DNA of 64,000 nucleotides from Rhizobium oryziradicis (GTDB lineage Bacteria; Pseudomonadota; Alphaproteobacteria; Rhizobiales; Rhizobiaceae). The translations under genes were made by a program, and so were the position numbers. Below are positions 35,579 through 44,970 of the stretch, piece after piece. The first letter of the stretch is position 1. Each line of letters starts with the position of its first letter. Under the pieces are notes generated by a model. It worked only from the letters and a program-made list of their open reading frames with translations. It was not told where the DNA came from and did not search any database. The stretch lies in the NCBI RefSeq assembly GCF_001939045.1, contig NZ_MKIM01000027.1, positions 839,304-903,303 of the forward strand, given 5' to 3'.

Positions 35579-35775
35579 ATGAAAGTTGGCCTTGGATCGG
35601 GTGGCAAAGGACGGCCTATGGTGCGCTTGGCTGGAAGCCAAAGCATTTTTGGGCTGCCACCCTCACCGAATTTCTATCCGCCGTGGATGGTTGGGGTGTT
35701 GCAAACGGCGTACAGCCAAAACTTGCGCCACCAAGCGACGATGAGCTTGAAAAGCTCGCAATGCGTTATGGTTAG
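35551..35775 (+). CDS. Frameshift extension of tail assembly chaperone (TAC_6-like)
   Basis: The -1 frame is open for 74 codons after the slippery site. It encodes PWIGWQRTAYGALGWKPKHF, then WAATLTEFLSAVDGW and DDELEKLAMRYG, which resembles the TAC_6 (TIGR02216) chaperone domain that in other phages and GTAs is a separate gene. The fusion would be 184 residues. There is no good start codon or ribosome site of its own in this frame, so frameshifting is the simplest way to express it. This parallels lambda G/GT. Confidence 0.8.
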   Translation, partial: PGGRRSSGVNESWPWIGWQRTAYGALGWKPKHFWAATLTEFLSAVDGWGVANGVQPKLAPPSDDELEKLAMRYG

Positions 35776-35780
35776 ACCAT

Positions 35781-36227
35781 CTATTGTTCTTGAAGGACAA
35801 CAGCCGTTCCTGTTGCAGCGATAAACAGGATGTCGCCTGAACCAGTCGTACTGATTTGGCTATAATTGACATTAACCGCGATGACCGCATTGGCACCAGC
35901 TTCTGCGGCTTCGTGTTTCAACCCTTCAAGGCAAGCGTTGCGGGCTTCCTTTAGAGCTTTTTCTGAGGTGGATGATCTGCCGCCAATAAATCCACGCCAA
36001 TTGTTAGCTATGTCTTTGAATATATTGAGGCCTATAGCAACCTCATTGGCGACAATGGAAACGACACGATCAATTTTCCGGTTTGGAATATCGATTGATG
36101 TGGTGAGGATTATTGTTTCAACGTGGGTCTTCTTTTGCGCCGCTTTCATGGTGTCTTCGCATTCACCACAAAATCCATCTGGGCTACCCAGATAGTAGCT
36201 TGTCCCGCAATTTTTGCAAATTGGCAT
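35781..36227 (-). CDS. YbjQ/UPF0145-family protein with zinc-ribbon N-terminus
   Basis: 148 residues. CKNCGTSYYLGSPDGFCGEC (residues 4-23) is a four-cysteine zinc ribbon; from about residue 38 a YbjQ domain follows (ILTTSIDIPNRKIDRVVSIVANEVAIG, EARNACLEGLKHEAAEAGANAVIAVNVNYS). The YbjQ family forms pentameric rings with unknown function. It runs against the tail operon between chaperone and tape measure, so it is likely a moron expressed in the lysogen. Confidence 0.82.
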   Translation of the reverse strand: MPICKNCGTSYYLGSPDGFCGECEDTMKAAQKKTHVETIILTTSIDIPNRKIDRVVSIVANEVAIGLNIFKDIANNWRGFIGGRSSTSEKALKEARNACLEGLKHEAAEAGANAVIAVNVNYSQISTTGSGDILFIAATGTAVVLQEQ

Positions 36228-36289
36228 TCGGCGCTCCTCACCTGGCTATCGCGCTGCAGTTGTCGTTCGCGTTATAAGGAGGAATCACT

Positions 36290-38659
36290 TTGTCCGACAA
36301 TAGTGACGACCTGATTATCTCAATCAGCACCGATCTTGCTACGGTCAAGCGTTCGCTTAACAAGCTGGTGTCAGATGTGGGGCAGGCTTCGTCTGGCATT
36401 GAAAAGAGGTTTGCGGCAACCGGCAAGGCGATCAATGCGTCTATGTCGACCTCGATGCAAAAGCAAATTGAGCAAATGGTTGGCATTGGCACAAAGGGCG
36501 CGAAAGAATGGAATGGTGTCCTCGCTGATCAGGGTAAAGAGCTTGAACGTTTGCGGGCGCAGTACAGCCCGCTATTTGCGGTCATTCAGAACTACAAACA
36601 GGCAGTCAGCGAAATCAGGCGTGCCCATGCTGTTGGTGCGATTTCAGCCAATGAAATGGCTGCAGCTATCAGCAAGGAACGGCAAAGTGCGCTGGCCAGC
36701 ACGGCAGCAATAAAGGGACGCAATGCCGCCCTTGCCAATATGCCAACAGCCGCCAAGGTCGGCAATAACAGTCATTACACATCCAACATTGCAGCGCAGT
36801 TTCAGGATATTGGTGTGACGGCGATGGGCGGCATGTCGCCGGTTCAAATCGCCTTTCAGCAAGGCACTCAACTCTCTGCCGTTTTGAATGACATGAAGGC
36901 AAGCGGGCAGGGTGCTGGCGCTGCATTAGCTGGTGCCTTTTCGTCCATTATTTCGCCTGTCAGTCTTGTCACGATTGGTCTTGTTGCGGCTTCTGCTGCT
37001 GCAATTCAATATTTTTCTGGAATACTTTCTAATGACGATGAGGCGGCTGGTGTTCTCAAGGAACAGGCGCAACTTATCTCGATGGTTGCCGAACGTTGGG
37101 GCGATACGATCCCGGTTTTGCGCGAATACGCTGACCAATTGCGCCGCGCTCAAGACGGTGCTGATTTGCGCGAAGGCGCTAAGATTATCAATGAAAAGAC
37201 ACTTGCCGATGTAAAGAAGGAAGTTGCTGAAGCGGGTGCCAGCATTGCTGATCTGGTTTCAAAGTTGCAGGCAGCAGGTGAGGAAGCTGAGGTTATCAAG
37301 AGGCTACAGGATGCATTTGCAGCCTTTACCAAGGCCGCCAAGGATGGAAAGCTGGAAACTGCGGATGTTGAGCGCGTACAAACTGCCTTGGCCGACGCGG
37401 TGAATAGCAGTGGCATCCCAGCTATTTCAACCTTTGCATCTGCCTTCAAAGATTTGGCTGGCGAGGCATTGACCGCTAATAAAAATGTCCAAGGTGTTAT
37501 GGATGCGGTGTCTCGCTCCTCGGACATCACCACCTGGCGAAGCTACAACAAGGAAACCGGCAAGCTTGGTCTTGAGGGTCAGACCAACGATGGGCCTATT
37601 CAGGGTGAAAGTTTTGCCACGCCTGAAGATGGCCCAATGCCAGAAAAGCGGCCCCTTATTGAGCTGATTGGAACACCATGGGTGCCTAAAGCAAAGGCGG
37701 CGTCTGCTCCGAAAAAAACGGCTGAGGATCGTTTTGCCGAGGATATGCGGGCCATGAATGATCGGACTGCTGCGTTGAAGCAAGAGATTGCGCTTGTTGG
37801 GCAATCGAATGAAGAGCAGGTCAGGCGGCGCGCGGCGCTCAACATGGAGCAAAATGCGCTTGCGGATCTGCGGGAAGAGGCGCGGAAGAAGGGCGAGACG
37901 GATCTCGAAGGCATCACACTGTCGCCAGACAAGATCAATGCGATCAATCGTGAGGCGGCTGCATATGCTGAGCAGGTACAGGTTTTGCAGAAGGTGCAGG
38001 ACGCACAACAGAATGCTGAAAATGCCGCCCGCGAATTTTACGACACCGCAAAATCTGGGTTTGCCGATGTCGTGACGGGTGCCGAAAGCCTGAATGATGC
38101 CCTTTCCAGTCTTTTGAAAAAGCTTGGCGATCTGATGTTGAACAGTGCATTTGACAGTGCGTTTGGAGGCTCCTCTGCAAGCGGTAGCGGCGGCTGGCTA
38201 ACAGGTGTTGCCAAGGCTCTTGGCTTTGCGGATGGCGGTAAAATACAGGCCTTTGCGGGTGGCGGTAAATTGAGTGGGCCGGGAACGGGGCGGTCTGATG
38301 ATATTTTGATGTGGGGATCGAACGGCGAATATATGGTCAATGCAGCCTCGACTGCGAAATATCTGCCACTCTTGGAGGCTATTAACAAGAACAAGCTGCC
38401 CGCTTTTGCCAGCGGTGGCTTGCTGGGCGGTGGCTCGATACCTCAAATTTCTACCCCACGCATACCCGATCTTGCAGGTGCTGCGGCAAACCGCAATTCC
38501 CCTCTCCAGATCAACTACAACCCGGTGATTGATGCCCGCGGGGCTGATGCGGCGGCGGTGGCGCGGTTGGAGCAGGCGCAAGCGCAAGATCGCAAGATGT
38601 TGCCGGCGCAAGTGGTGAATGCGCTTCGTGATGCCCGTGCGCGGGGTGTGAAGATATGA
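36290..38659 (+). CDS. Tail length tape measure protein
   Basis: 789 residues from a TTG with AAGGAGG seven bases upstream. Largely helical; lambda-type tape-measure hallmarks include NIAAQFQDIGVTAMGGMSPVQIAFQQGTQLSAVL and a hydrophobic segment (SSIISPVSLVTIGLVAASAAAIQYF, about 220-245). The C-terminal part has the glycine-rich FADGGKIQAFAGGGKLSGPGTG motif common in these proteins. Its length sets tail length. Confidence 0.93.
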   Translation: MSDNSDDLIISISTDLATVKRSLNKLVSDVGQASSGIEKRFAATGKAINASMSTSMQKQIEQMVGIGTKGAKEWNGVLADQGKELERLRAQYSPLFAVIQNYKQAVSEIRRAHAVGAISANEMAAAISKERQSALASTAAIKGRNAALANMPTAAKVGNNSHYTSNIAAQFQDIGVTAMGGMSPVQIAFQQGTQLSAVLNDMKASGQGAGAALAGAFSSIISPVSLVTIGLVAASAAAIQYFSGILSNDDEAAGVLKEQAQLISMVAERWGDTIPVLREYADQLRRAQDGADLREGAKIINEKTLADVKKEVAEAGASIADLVSKLQAAGEEAEVIKRLQDAFAAFTKAAKDGKLETADVERVQTALADAVNSSGIPAISTFASAFKDLAGEALTANKNVQGVMDAVSRSSDITTWRSYNKETGKLGLEGQTNDGPIQGESFATPEDGPMPEKRPLIELIGTPWVPKAKAASAPKKTAEDRFAEDMRAMNDRTAALKQEIALVGQSNEEQVRRRAALNMEQNALADLREEARKKGETDLEGITLSPDKINAINREAAAYAEQVQVLQKVQDAQQNAENAAREFYDTAKSGFADVVTGAESLNDALSSLLKKLGDLMLNSAFDSAFGGSSASGSGGWLTGVAKALGFADGGKIQAFAGGGKLSGPGTGRSDDILMWGSNGEYMVNAASTAKYLPLLEAINKNKLPAFASGGLLGGGSIPQISTPRIPDLAGAAANRNSPLQINYNPVIDARGADAAAVARLEQAQAQDRKMLPAQVVNALRDARARGVKI

Positions 38660-39279
38660 CCATCACCTATCCGATTGACCTTTTGGCCGACTTCCCCGGC
38701 TGGTCTATCAAGTTCGAGCCGCTTTACCGGCAAGAGCAATCGCGCACCGCTGGCGGTGTCACCTATGCCAAGGATCTGGGATCGCCGCTGTGGTCGGCAA
38801 GCTATCAAACGCGGTCGCTGTCCATCAATGAGCTAGATGGGTGGCGGGCAAGACTGGAAGCGCTGGAAGGCGGTTTGCAGTTCTTTAAAGGTGTGCCTCT
38901 TTCGCGGGCGCGGCCTATTGCCTATCCGGCTGGCAAGGCGGTGCCTGCCAATCCGGTCTTGTCGGCCATTGGTGGCGACAACAAGAGTGTGACGATTTCC
39001 GGCCTGTCCAGCGGCTATATTTTGTCGCTGGGCGATATGATCCAGATCGCGGGTAGCGGGCTTTATCGGGTGGTGGAGGGGGCGGTTGCCAATTCCGGTG
39101 GCGTTGCCAGCCTGTTTGAAGTTCGCCCGCATCTGTGGCCGGGCACGGTTGCGGGATCGGCGGTCACGTTGGTTCGGCCATCCTGCACCATGATGATTGT
39201 GCCGGGGTCGATTTCTTCCGATGCTGATCTCGCGACGGGGCGCGGGGCCATATCATTTCAGTCTATTGAGGTGCGCTAA
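38656..39279 (+). CDS. Minor tail protein
   Basis: 207 residues, coupled to the tape-measure gene by ATGA. YPIDLLADFPGWSIKFEPLYRQEQSRTAGG and the beta-rich body (SVTISGLSSGYILSLGDMIQIAG) suggest a distal-tail component. Position after the tape measure supports this; the precise family is not assigned. Confidence 0.8.
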   Translation: MTITYPIDLLADFPGWSIKFEPLYRQEQSRTAGGVTYAKDLGSPLWSASYQTRSLSINELDGWRARLEALEGGLQFFKGVPLSRARPIAYPAGKAVPANPVLSAIGGDNKSVTISGLSSGYILSLGDMIQIAGSGLYRVVEGAVANSGGVASLFEVRPHLWPGTVAGSAVTLVRPSCTMMIVPGSISSDADLATGRGAISFQSIEVR

Positions 39280-39950
39280 TGCGGATTTTGCCAGCTTCTA
39301 TCACCACCGCATTGACAGCTCGGCAATTGGTGGCGCGTGATTTTCTGTGGCTGATTGCGCGGGATCGGCAAACAGGCCAGCCGCAAGCGGTGGGCTTTTG
39401 GTCGGACGTGGGCAATATAGCGGCAGAGGTGGTGCATCCTGACACGGGCCATGCGGATGCGCGCAATTTCTACGGCTCCGGCACCTTGATCAGCATCACG
39501 GAAATCCCGCTGGTCTCGACCTTGGAAGCTCAAAACGTCACCATCACCATGTCCCAGATTGATGAGCTGGTGGCGCAAGCGGTGCGGCTTTATGATTGCA
39601 AACAAGCCCGCGTGGAAATCTATCGCGGGCTGTTTTCGCCTCAAACTCGTAAGCTTGTATCGCCTGCGGAACTGCGCTTCTTCGGGTTTGTTGACACGGT
39701 TAGCGTTAAGACACCTGCCGAGAACGAGGCCGGGGCGGTGACCTTCACCTGTGCATCGCACATGCAGGAAATCACCCGCTCTAACCCCGATACCAGATCG
39801 GACGCCAGCCAAAGGCAGCGCAATGCCAATGATAATTTCTATCAGGATGTGGCGGTGGTGGGTGAGTGGGAACTGTTTTGGGGGCAGGTGCAGGGCAAGA
39901 TTGCCACCACGGGCCGCAAGCTTTCAAGCATCCTCGGCATATCAGGTTAA
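39279..39950 (+). CDS. Tail hub-like protein (DUF2163-like)
   Basis: 223 residues, overlapping the previous stop by one base. The C-terminal part (FFGFVDTVSVKTPAENEAGAV, ITRSNPDTRSDASQRQRN) is characteristic of phage hub/minor tail proteins preceding the tail-tip protein. Role inferred from pattern and gene order. Confidence 0.75.
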   Translation: MRILPASITTALTARQLVARDFLWLIARDRQTGQPQAVGFWSDVGNIAAEVVHPDTGHADARNFYGSGTLISITEIPLVSTLEAQNVTITMSQIDELVAQAVRLYDCKQARVEIYRGLFSPQTRKLVSPAELRFFGFVDTVSVKTPAENEAGAVTFTCASHMQEITRSNPDTRSDASQRQRNANDNFYQDVAVVGEWELFWGQVQGKIATTGRKLSSILGISG

Positions 39951-39953
39951 ACC

Positions 39954-40385
39954 ATGATCAGACATGCTTTGATGGATGATCGCTTTGCGGTCATTGCGCT
40001 GTTGCGCGAAAGCCATGCAGCGGCGGGGGCCGATTATAAGTTTGAGGCGGCGCGGGCCGATGCGCTGTTTCGCCACCATCTGCAAAGCGCCATGGCTTGC
40101 GTGCTTGTGCTGGAGCGCCAAGGCGCGGTCTGCGGCGTTCTCATGGCATCGGCCTTCGATCATCCTTTCGGGGCTGGATTGATGGCCAAGGAAACGGTGT
40201 GGTTTGTCGCGCCCCATGCGCGCGGGCGCGCCTCTCTGGCGATGCTGGACCTTTATGAAGAGTGGGCAAGGGCGGTGGGCTGCACCACTATCGGCATGGC
40301 GGCGCTTGCCAGCAATGATGTGTCCAACCTTTACCTGAGGCGCGGCTATGCGCCTGCGGAAACGCATTTTATCAAGTCAATCTGA
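39954..40385 (+). CDS. GNAT-family acetyltransferase in the tail module
   Basis: 143 residues. A compact GNAT fold: N-terminal IRHALMDDRFAVIALLRESHA, the acetyl-CoA region VWFVAPHARGRASLAMLDL and C-terminal ASNDVSNLYLRRGYAPAETHFIK. It stands where many siphoviruses have an NlpC/P60 hydrolase. Substrate unknown; modification of a tail or host protein is possible. Confidence 0.88.
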   Translation: MIRHALMDDRFAVIALLRESHAAAGADYKFEAARADALFRHHLQSAMACVLVLERQGAVCGVLMASAFDHPFGAGLMAKETVWFVAPHARGRASLAMLDLYEEWARAVGCTTIGMAALASNDVSNLYLRRGYAPAETHFIKSI

Positions 40386-40397
40386 CGGTATTCTCCC

Positions 40398-43166
40398 ATG
40401 GCTATTTTTTCCGGCATCGCCGCACTGGTTACCAGTGCGGTGGGTGCGATCTCGACCTTTGTGGGCGGCTTGGGTGTTATCGGCTCGGTCGTGCTGCGGG
40501 CCGCTGTTGGCGTGGGCTTGAGCCTGCTGGCAAAAGCTGTTTCCGGCAAAAACAACAATGCCAGCGATGCGGCATCCTTTGCAGTGAGCGGTCAATTGCA
40601 GGCCGGTGGCACGGTGTCGCGCTCGATCATTCTGGGCATGACGGCCACAGCGGGTTCGCTGGTTTACGCCAACACATGGGGCAATGAGGGCAAAACACCC
40701 AATGCCTTTGCCAGCCAAGTGATTGCGGTGGCCGATGCGCCGATCAAGTCTTTGCTGGCCGTCATCGTCAATGGCGTGGCCTGTCAGATTGATTTTGGCA
40801 ATCCGCACCCTGAATACGGCTGGCCGGTGATGGATTACCGCAAAGATGGCGCGGACTATCTTTGGCTCAAGTTTTATGACGGCACGCAGACGCAAGCGGA
40901 CAGTTTTCTGGTCAACCGCGTATCAAGCGCAGATCGGCCCTATCAGGCCAGCCGCGTGGGCTATGGTGTTGCCTATGTGATTGCCACCTCGCGGGTCAAT
41001 CAAGAGCTGTTTTCCGGCTTTCCATCGTTCAAGTTCGTGCTGGATGGTATGCGGCTTTATGATCCGTCTGCTGATAGCTCGGTGGGCGGCAATGGTGGCC
41101 AGCGCTGGAGCGATCCTTCCACATGGGGCGGCGATGGTGACCGCTTGCCGGTGGTGCAGCTCTATAATGTCATGCGCGGCATTCGCTGGAATGGCCAATG
41201 GCTGTTTGGGCTGCAAACCCTGAGTGAACGGCGCTTGCCCGCCAGCCATTGGATCGGCCAGATTAACAAGTGCCGGGCGCTGATTGATGGGCCGGATGGC
41301 AAAGAGGCCACCTATCGTTCGGGTGCAGAAGTGGGCGTGAATGCCGCAATTCAGGACGCGGTGAATGCGATCCTGACCGCTTGCCAAGGCAGGCTTTCCG
41401 AGATTGGCGGCACCTATAAGCCTTATGTGGGCGCACCGGGAAATGCCGTCTTTCAGTTCTCGGATGCCGATATTTTATCGACGGAAGAGCAGACGTTTAC
41501 TCCGTTTTTCGGCCTGTCCAACACCATCAACGGCATATCGGCGTCCTATCCGTCGATTGATGATGCGTGGTCGATGACAGAAGCACCACCCGTTTATAAC
41601 AGCGGGTTTGAGGCAGAAGACGGCAATCGGCGTTTGCTCTCGGATGTCAGCCTCGACTTTGTGCCTTATAAGGGCCAAGTCCAGCGGCTGATGCAATCGG
41701 CCTTGAAAGAGGCGAGGCGCGCAAGGCGGCATACGCTTTCCATGCCGCCGATGTTTTGGGCCTTGGAGCCGGGCGATATTGTTGCCTGGGCAAGTGCGCG
41801 CAACGGCTATAACCAAAAGCTGTTTCGCGTGGATGGTGTTCTCGATCAGCCAAACCTTGATGTGGTGCTTGACCTCACAGAGGTGGACCCTGTCGATTAT
41901 GATTGGAACCAAGCCACCGATTACCGCGTGCCGGTATCGGGCAGCATAGCCACTGACCGGCCAGCGGCGCAACCGATGTATGGTTGGCAGGCAATGCCCG
42001 CCACCATTTACGATGATCAGGGACGGGCGCGGCGGCCATCCATCAAGGTGAGCTGTGATGCGGGCCAGGATGATGTGCGGGCTGTGTGGGTGCAGGTGCG
42101 GCTCAAATCCAGCCAATCGGTGGTGTTTGACAGCAACGCCACCGCCTATGCTCCACCGTTCGAATGGGTCTTGAATGGTGTTTTCCTGTCGGCAACGACC
42201 TATCAGGTGCGCGGCAAGTTTGTGCCATATTCGGCACGGGCCACCGATTGGTCCGATTGGCTGGATGTGACCACACCCGATGTGCGCTTTTTGGCCGGGG
42301 TCGATTTTGACCCTTACGAGGGCGTGACCGGCTTTGACAATCTTGATGATGATTTAGCGCATTATCAGGATTGGCTCGGTTCCGGGCTTCGCGACGTGCA
42401 AACCACGATTGCCGAGCTGGATGCGCGCATTGCTGATCTGGATTTGGGCGGCGCTGTTGTGCGTGATCAGCTGCGCCAGCAAATTCGCGCAACGGCTGAT
42501 CAGGTCACGGCGGATTACACCCATCAAGTGGATGTTTTGGCCGCTGCGGATGCGGCGATTGTCACCAGCGTGACCGCGCTGACCTCAACATTCAACGCGC
42601 AAACGGCAAGCTTTACCTCGCAGATCAGCACGCTTGCAGCAGCGGACACGGCCATGACAAGCCGTGTCGATACGCTCACGGCCACCTTGACCGACACACG
42701 AACCGGCTTGCAGGCAACGGCCTCGACTGTTTCCAGCTTGCAAGCCAGAGTCACCAGCGTTGACGGCGAGGTCACGGCGGTGGCCTCGGCCTTGACCTCG
42801 CTATCAGCCGCTTCATCCAGCGGCGATGTCAACAGCGCCAACTTCCGCATGTCGGTGATGAGCGGGCCTGCTGGCTATTCGCGCATCGGTGCAGAGGCAC
42901 GCCAAGGCGGGGCGGGAAATTTCCGCTCTGCCGCCTGGTATCTGGATGTCCCTAACGATCCCAGCCTGCCAACCCGGTTTTTGGTTGAGGCGGGTCAATT
43001 CGTTGTCGTGGCTGGCGGCAACCTCAACAACCCGTTTGTGGTCGATGGCACGGCGGTGCGTATGAATGTTGCCAACATCGGCACGGTGACGGCGGGCGTG
43101 ATGCAAAGCGCAAACGGCAAGATGGTGATCAACCTGACGGCTGGAGCGATTGTGATTTCATCTTAA
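40398..43166 (+). CDS. Tail tip attachment protein (J-like)
   Basis: 922 residues. A hydrophobic, glycine-rich N-terminus (residues 1-45), a central J/hub-like body, and a coiled-coil rich C-terminal stalk (about 690-810, repeats of LTSTFNAQTASFTSQISTL and DTLTATLTDTRTGLQ). It ends VMQSANGKMVINLTAGAIVISS; this terminal segment is repeated in a separate 22-codon gene downstream. It probably fixes host recognition. Confidence 0.85.
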   Translation: MAIFSGIAALVTSAVGAISTFVGGLGVIGSVVLRAAVGVGLSLLAKAVSGKNNNASDAASFAVSGQLQAGGTVSRSIILGMTATAGSLVYANTWGNEGKTPNAFASQVIAVADAPIKSLLAVIVNGVACQIDFGNPHPEYGWPVMDYRKDGADYLWLKFYDGTQTQADSFLVNRVSSADRPYQASRVGYGVAYVIATSRVNQELFSGFPSFKFVLDGMRLYDPSADSSVGGNGGQRWSDPSTWGGDGDRLPVVQLYNVMRGIRWNGQWLFGLQTLSERRLPASHWIGQINKCRALIDGPDGKEATYRSGAEVGVNAAIQDAVNAILTACQGRLSEIGGTYKPYVGAPGNAVFQFSDADILSTEEQTFTPFFGLSNTINGISASYPSIDDAWSMTEAPPVYNSGFEAEDGNRRLLSDVSLDFVPYKGQVQRLMQSALKEARRARRHTLSMPPMFWALEPGDIVAWASARNGYNQKLFRVDGVLDQPNLDVVLDLTEVDPVDYDWNQATDYRVPVSGSIATDRPAAQPMYGWQAMPATIYDDQGRARRPSIKVSCDAGQDDVRAVWVQVRLKSSQSVVFDSNATAYAPPFEWVLNGVFLSATTYQVRGKFVPYSARATDWSDWLDVTTPDVRFLAGVDFDPYEGVTGFDNLDDDLAHYQDWLGSGLRDVQTTIAELDARIADLDLGGAVVRDQLRQQIRATADQVTADYTHQVDVLAAADAAIVTSVTALTSTFNAQTASFTSQISTLAAADTAMTSRVDTLTATLTDTRTGLQATASTVSSLQARVTSVDGEVTAVASALTSLSAASSSGDVNSANFRMSVMSGPAGYSRIGAEARQGGAGNFRSAAWYLDVPNDPSLPTRFLVEAGQFVVVAGGNLNNPFVVDGTAVRMNVANIGTVTAGVMQSANGKMVINLTAGAIVISS

Positions 43167-43181
43167 ACTGGAGAGCAGCGA

Positions 43182-43250
43182 ATGATTAAAAGCGCAAACG
43201 GGAAAATGGTCATCAACCTGAATGCAGGCACGATTGTGCTTTCCTCATGA
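43182..43250 (+). CDS. 22-residue micro-gene copying the tail-tip C-terminus
   Basis: The reading frame encodes MIKSANGKMVINLNAGTIVL plus SS, matching the last 20 residues of the tail tip protein at 17 positions. GGAGAG lies eight bases upstream and its stop overlaps the next ATG (ATGA at 43247). This looks like an in-frame duplication that kept its own start. Whether the peptide is stable is unknown. Confidence 0.5.
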   Translation: MIKSANGKMVINLNAGTIVLSS

Positions 43251-44758
43251 CCAAAACCCTCATTGGCCTCGACTATACCGGCACGGCCTGCGTTAAAATC
43301 ACCAAGGGTTCCTATGATCCTGTGACGACGCCGGATAGCGACATTTCCAAGTTTCTCTATTCGTCAAAATGGGCGGCAGATTGCAAGATTGCCGCCCTGT
43401 TTCGCGGACTGCCGCAAGGGGCGGGTTATTATCCATCACCAGCGAACTGGAATTACTACGTCTCCTATGGGCACCCGCCATCGGCAGGCGAAACCACGGT
43501 TGAATTCAACATCATTCAAAAGAGCTATTTCCCTGATCTGCTCTATGATTACCCGCTGCACATCATCAAATCCTATGATGCAAACGGCTATGATATCACC
43601 AACAGGGTTTGGAGTTTTGTGCTGAACGCTGGTTACGCTCAAACCTATGTTTGGCAGACCGCAAACGGATCATCGAATAACGTGGGCTGGGTTAGCCCCG
43701 GCTCTACCTTTGGGGTGCTGGCTGTGGGCGGGGCATGGACCACGGTGACGGCCACGCAAACGGCCATTGCCTCCAACATGGATTTTAGCGGGTCATCCCA
43801 GATCACGATGGCGGTGTTTAATCTGCCCGGTGATGACGCGGCCATTCAAAATGGCGATGAACGGGCATCTGTGGCTGGCCAGCCGCAAATCATTATCAAT
43901 TCCAGCACGCTCAAGGTGAGCAAGCCGGGCTTTGATGTGACCACGGCCTCCGGCACGCAAGTGGCCTTTGATAGTGCCAACATGCCAAGCAAGATCATCG
44001 CCGCCAATGACATCTATATCCCAAGCGGCACAAGCTATTACGAGACCGGATATTATCTCTCACTTGAGACGCTGGTGGATTGCCATTTCTATGATAGCAG
44101 TGCGATCTATTATCCGCGCTCGATAGCCAAGGGTGCCATTCCGGTGGTCTATCGCAAGAACGGCACGACCATAGAATTTGTTAATTCAGGTAGCCCATGC
44201 CGGGCGCGCTTCATGATCTATGCCTCTGGCAAGACAGATCAAACCTATGGCCAGAATGACGTATTGCGGCAATTCACAGACGGCGGCGGCAACAATGTCG
44301 TGCAGTTTCTAAGGCCCGGCTGCGGCCCTAATCCGTCCTTTTCCGATATTGTCATCGATAGCCGTTGGCCTGTCGTGAAGATCGTCAAACAGGGCTATTT
44401 CAATGTGCCGGATGGGACGGCGGAATCAACCATATCCTATGACGCCAACGGCATGTTTGTGTTTGTGCGCTGGTGCACCTTGCACGGCGGTGGCAGCAAT
44501 GGCAGCGGCGTGAACCGCTGGACGTGGAGCAAGTTCGTGCGGCCACCTGAGTTCACGCTGTGGGCTGTTGATAACGGCGCTTTCAACGTGGGCGGCAACA
44601 CCACAATCTGCCGCTACGACAACAGCTCGGCCACCTTTTACAGCTATCGCGGCCTGCCCAAATATCAGACTTACACCAGCTCAACACCGACAACGGCCTA
44701 TGACACGGCCCCGATCATCGGCATTCGCTACTATGTCTTTGGCGTGGCGATGCCCTGA
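43247..44758 (+). CDS. Putative tail fibre or receptor-binding protein
   Basis: 503 residues, beta-rich with many Y, N, G and S residues (PSPANWNYYVSYGHPP, NNVVQFLRPGCGPN, FNVGGNTTICRYDNSS). No enzyme motif. Location between tail tip and a second fibre gene suggests a host-contact protein. Coupled to the 22-codon gene. Confidence 0.7.
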   Translation: MTKTLIGLDYTGTACVKITKGSYDPVTTPDSDISKFLYSSKWAADCKIAALFRGLPQGAGYYPSPANWNYYVSYGHPPSAGETTVEFNIIQKSYFPDLLYDYPLHIIKSYDANGYDITNRVWSFVLNAGYAQTYVWQTANGSSNNVGWVSPGSTFGVLAVGGAWTTVTATQTAIASNMDFSGSSQITMAVFNLPGDDAAIQNGDERASVAGQPQIIINSSTLKVSKPGFDVTTASGTQVAFDSANMPSKIIAANDIYIPSGTSYYETGYYLSLETLVDCHFYDSSAIYYPRSIAKGAIPVVYRKNGTTIEFVNSGSPCRARFMIYASGKTDQTYGQNDVLRQFTDGGGNNVVQFLRPGCGPNPSFSDIVIDSRWPVVKIVKQGYFNVPDGTAESTISYDANGMFVFVRWCTLHGGGSNGSGVNRWTWSKFVRPPEFTLWAVDNGAFNVGGNTTICRYDNSSATFYSYRGLPKYQTYTSSTPTTAYDTAPIIGIRYYVFGVAMP

Positions 44759-44790
44759 CCAATTCAATCCACCTTTGAGAGACTGCATCC

Positions 44791-44970
44791 ATGAACATCC
44801 ATCCCGATGTCGCATATGCCGAGCTATGCGCTGAGAACAAATATTTGAAAGGCCGCAATCTGGCGCTGGCGCAAACGCTGTTTGAAACGACAAGCGAACG
44901 CGACCAGCTGCGGGCCGAGCTGGACGCATTGAAGGCACTAAAGGAGGCCGATGATGGCGCTGCTGAGTGA
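44791..44970 (+). CDS. Small coiled-coil protein
   Basis: 59 residues: MNIHPDVAYAELCAENKYLK then a heptad-rich helix (ALAQTLFETTSERDQLRAEL). The ATG at 44791 is clear and its 3' end overlaps the next gene's start by 20 bases. Such peptides accompany fibre genes and may aid trimer assembly; this is inferred. Confidence 0.6.
   Translation: MNIHPDVAYAELCAENKYLKGRNLALAQTLFETTSERDQLRAELDALKALKEADDGAAE

Noticed and set aside
34785..40385. Domesticated gene transfer agent
   Set aside because: Some tail genes are GTA-like, but integrase, att sites, CI/Cro control, replication and lysis genes indicate a true prophage.
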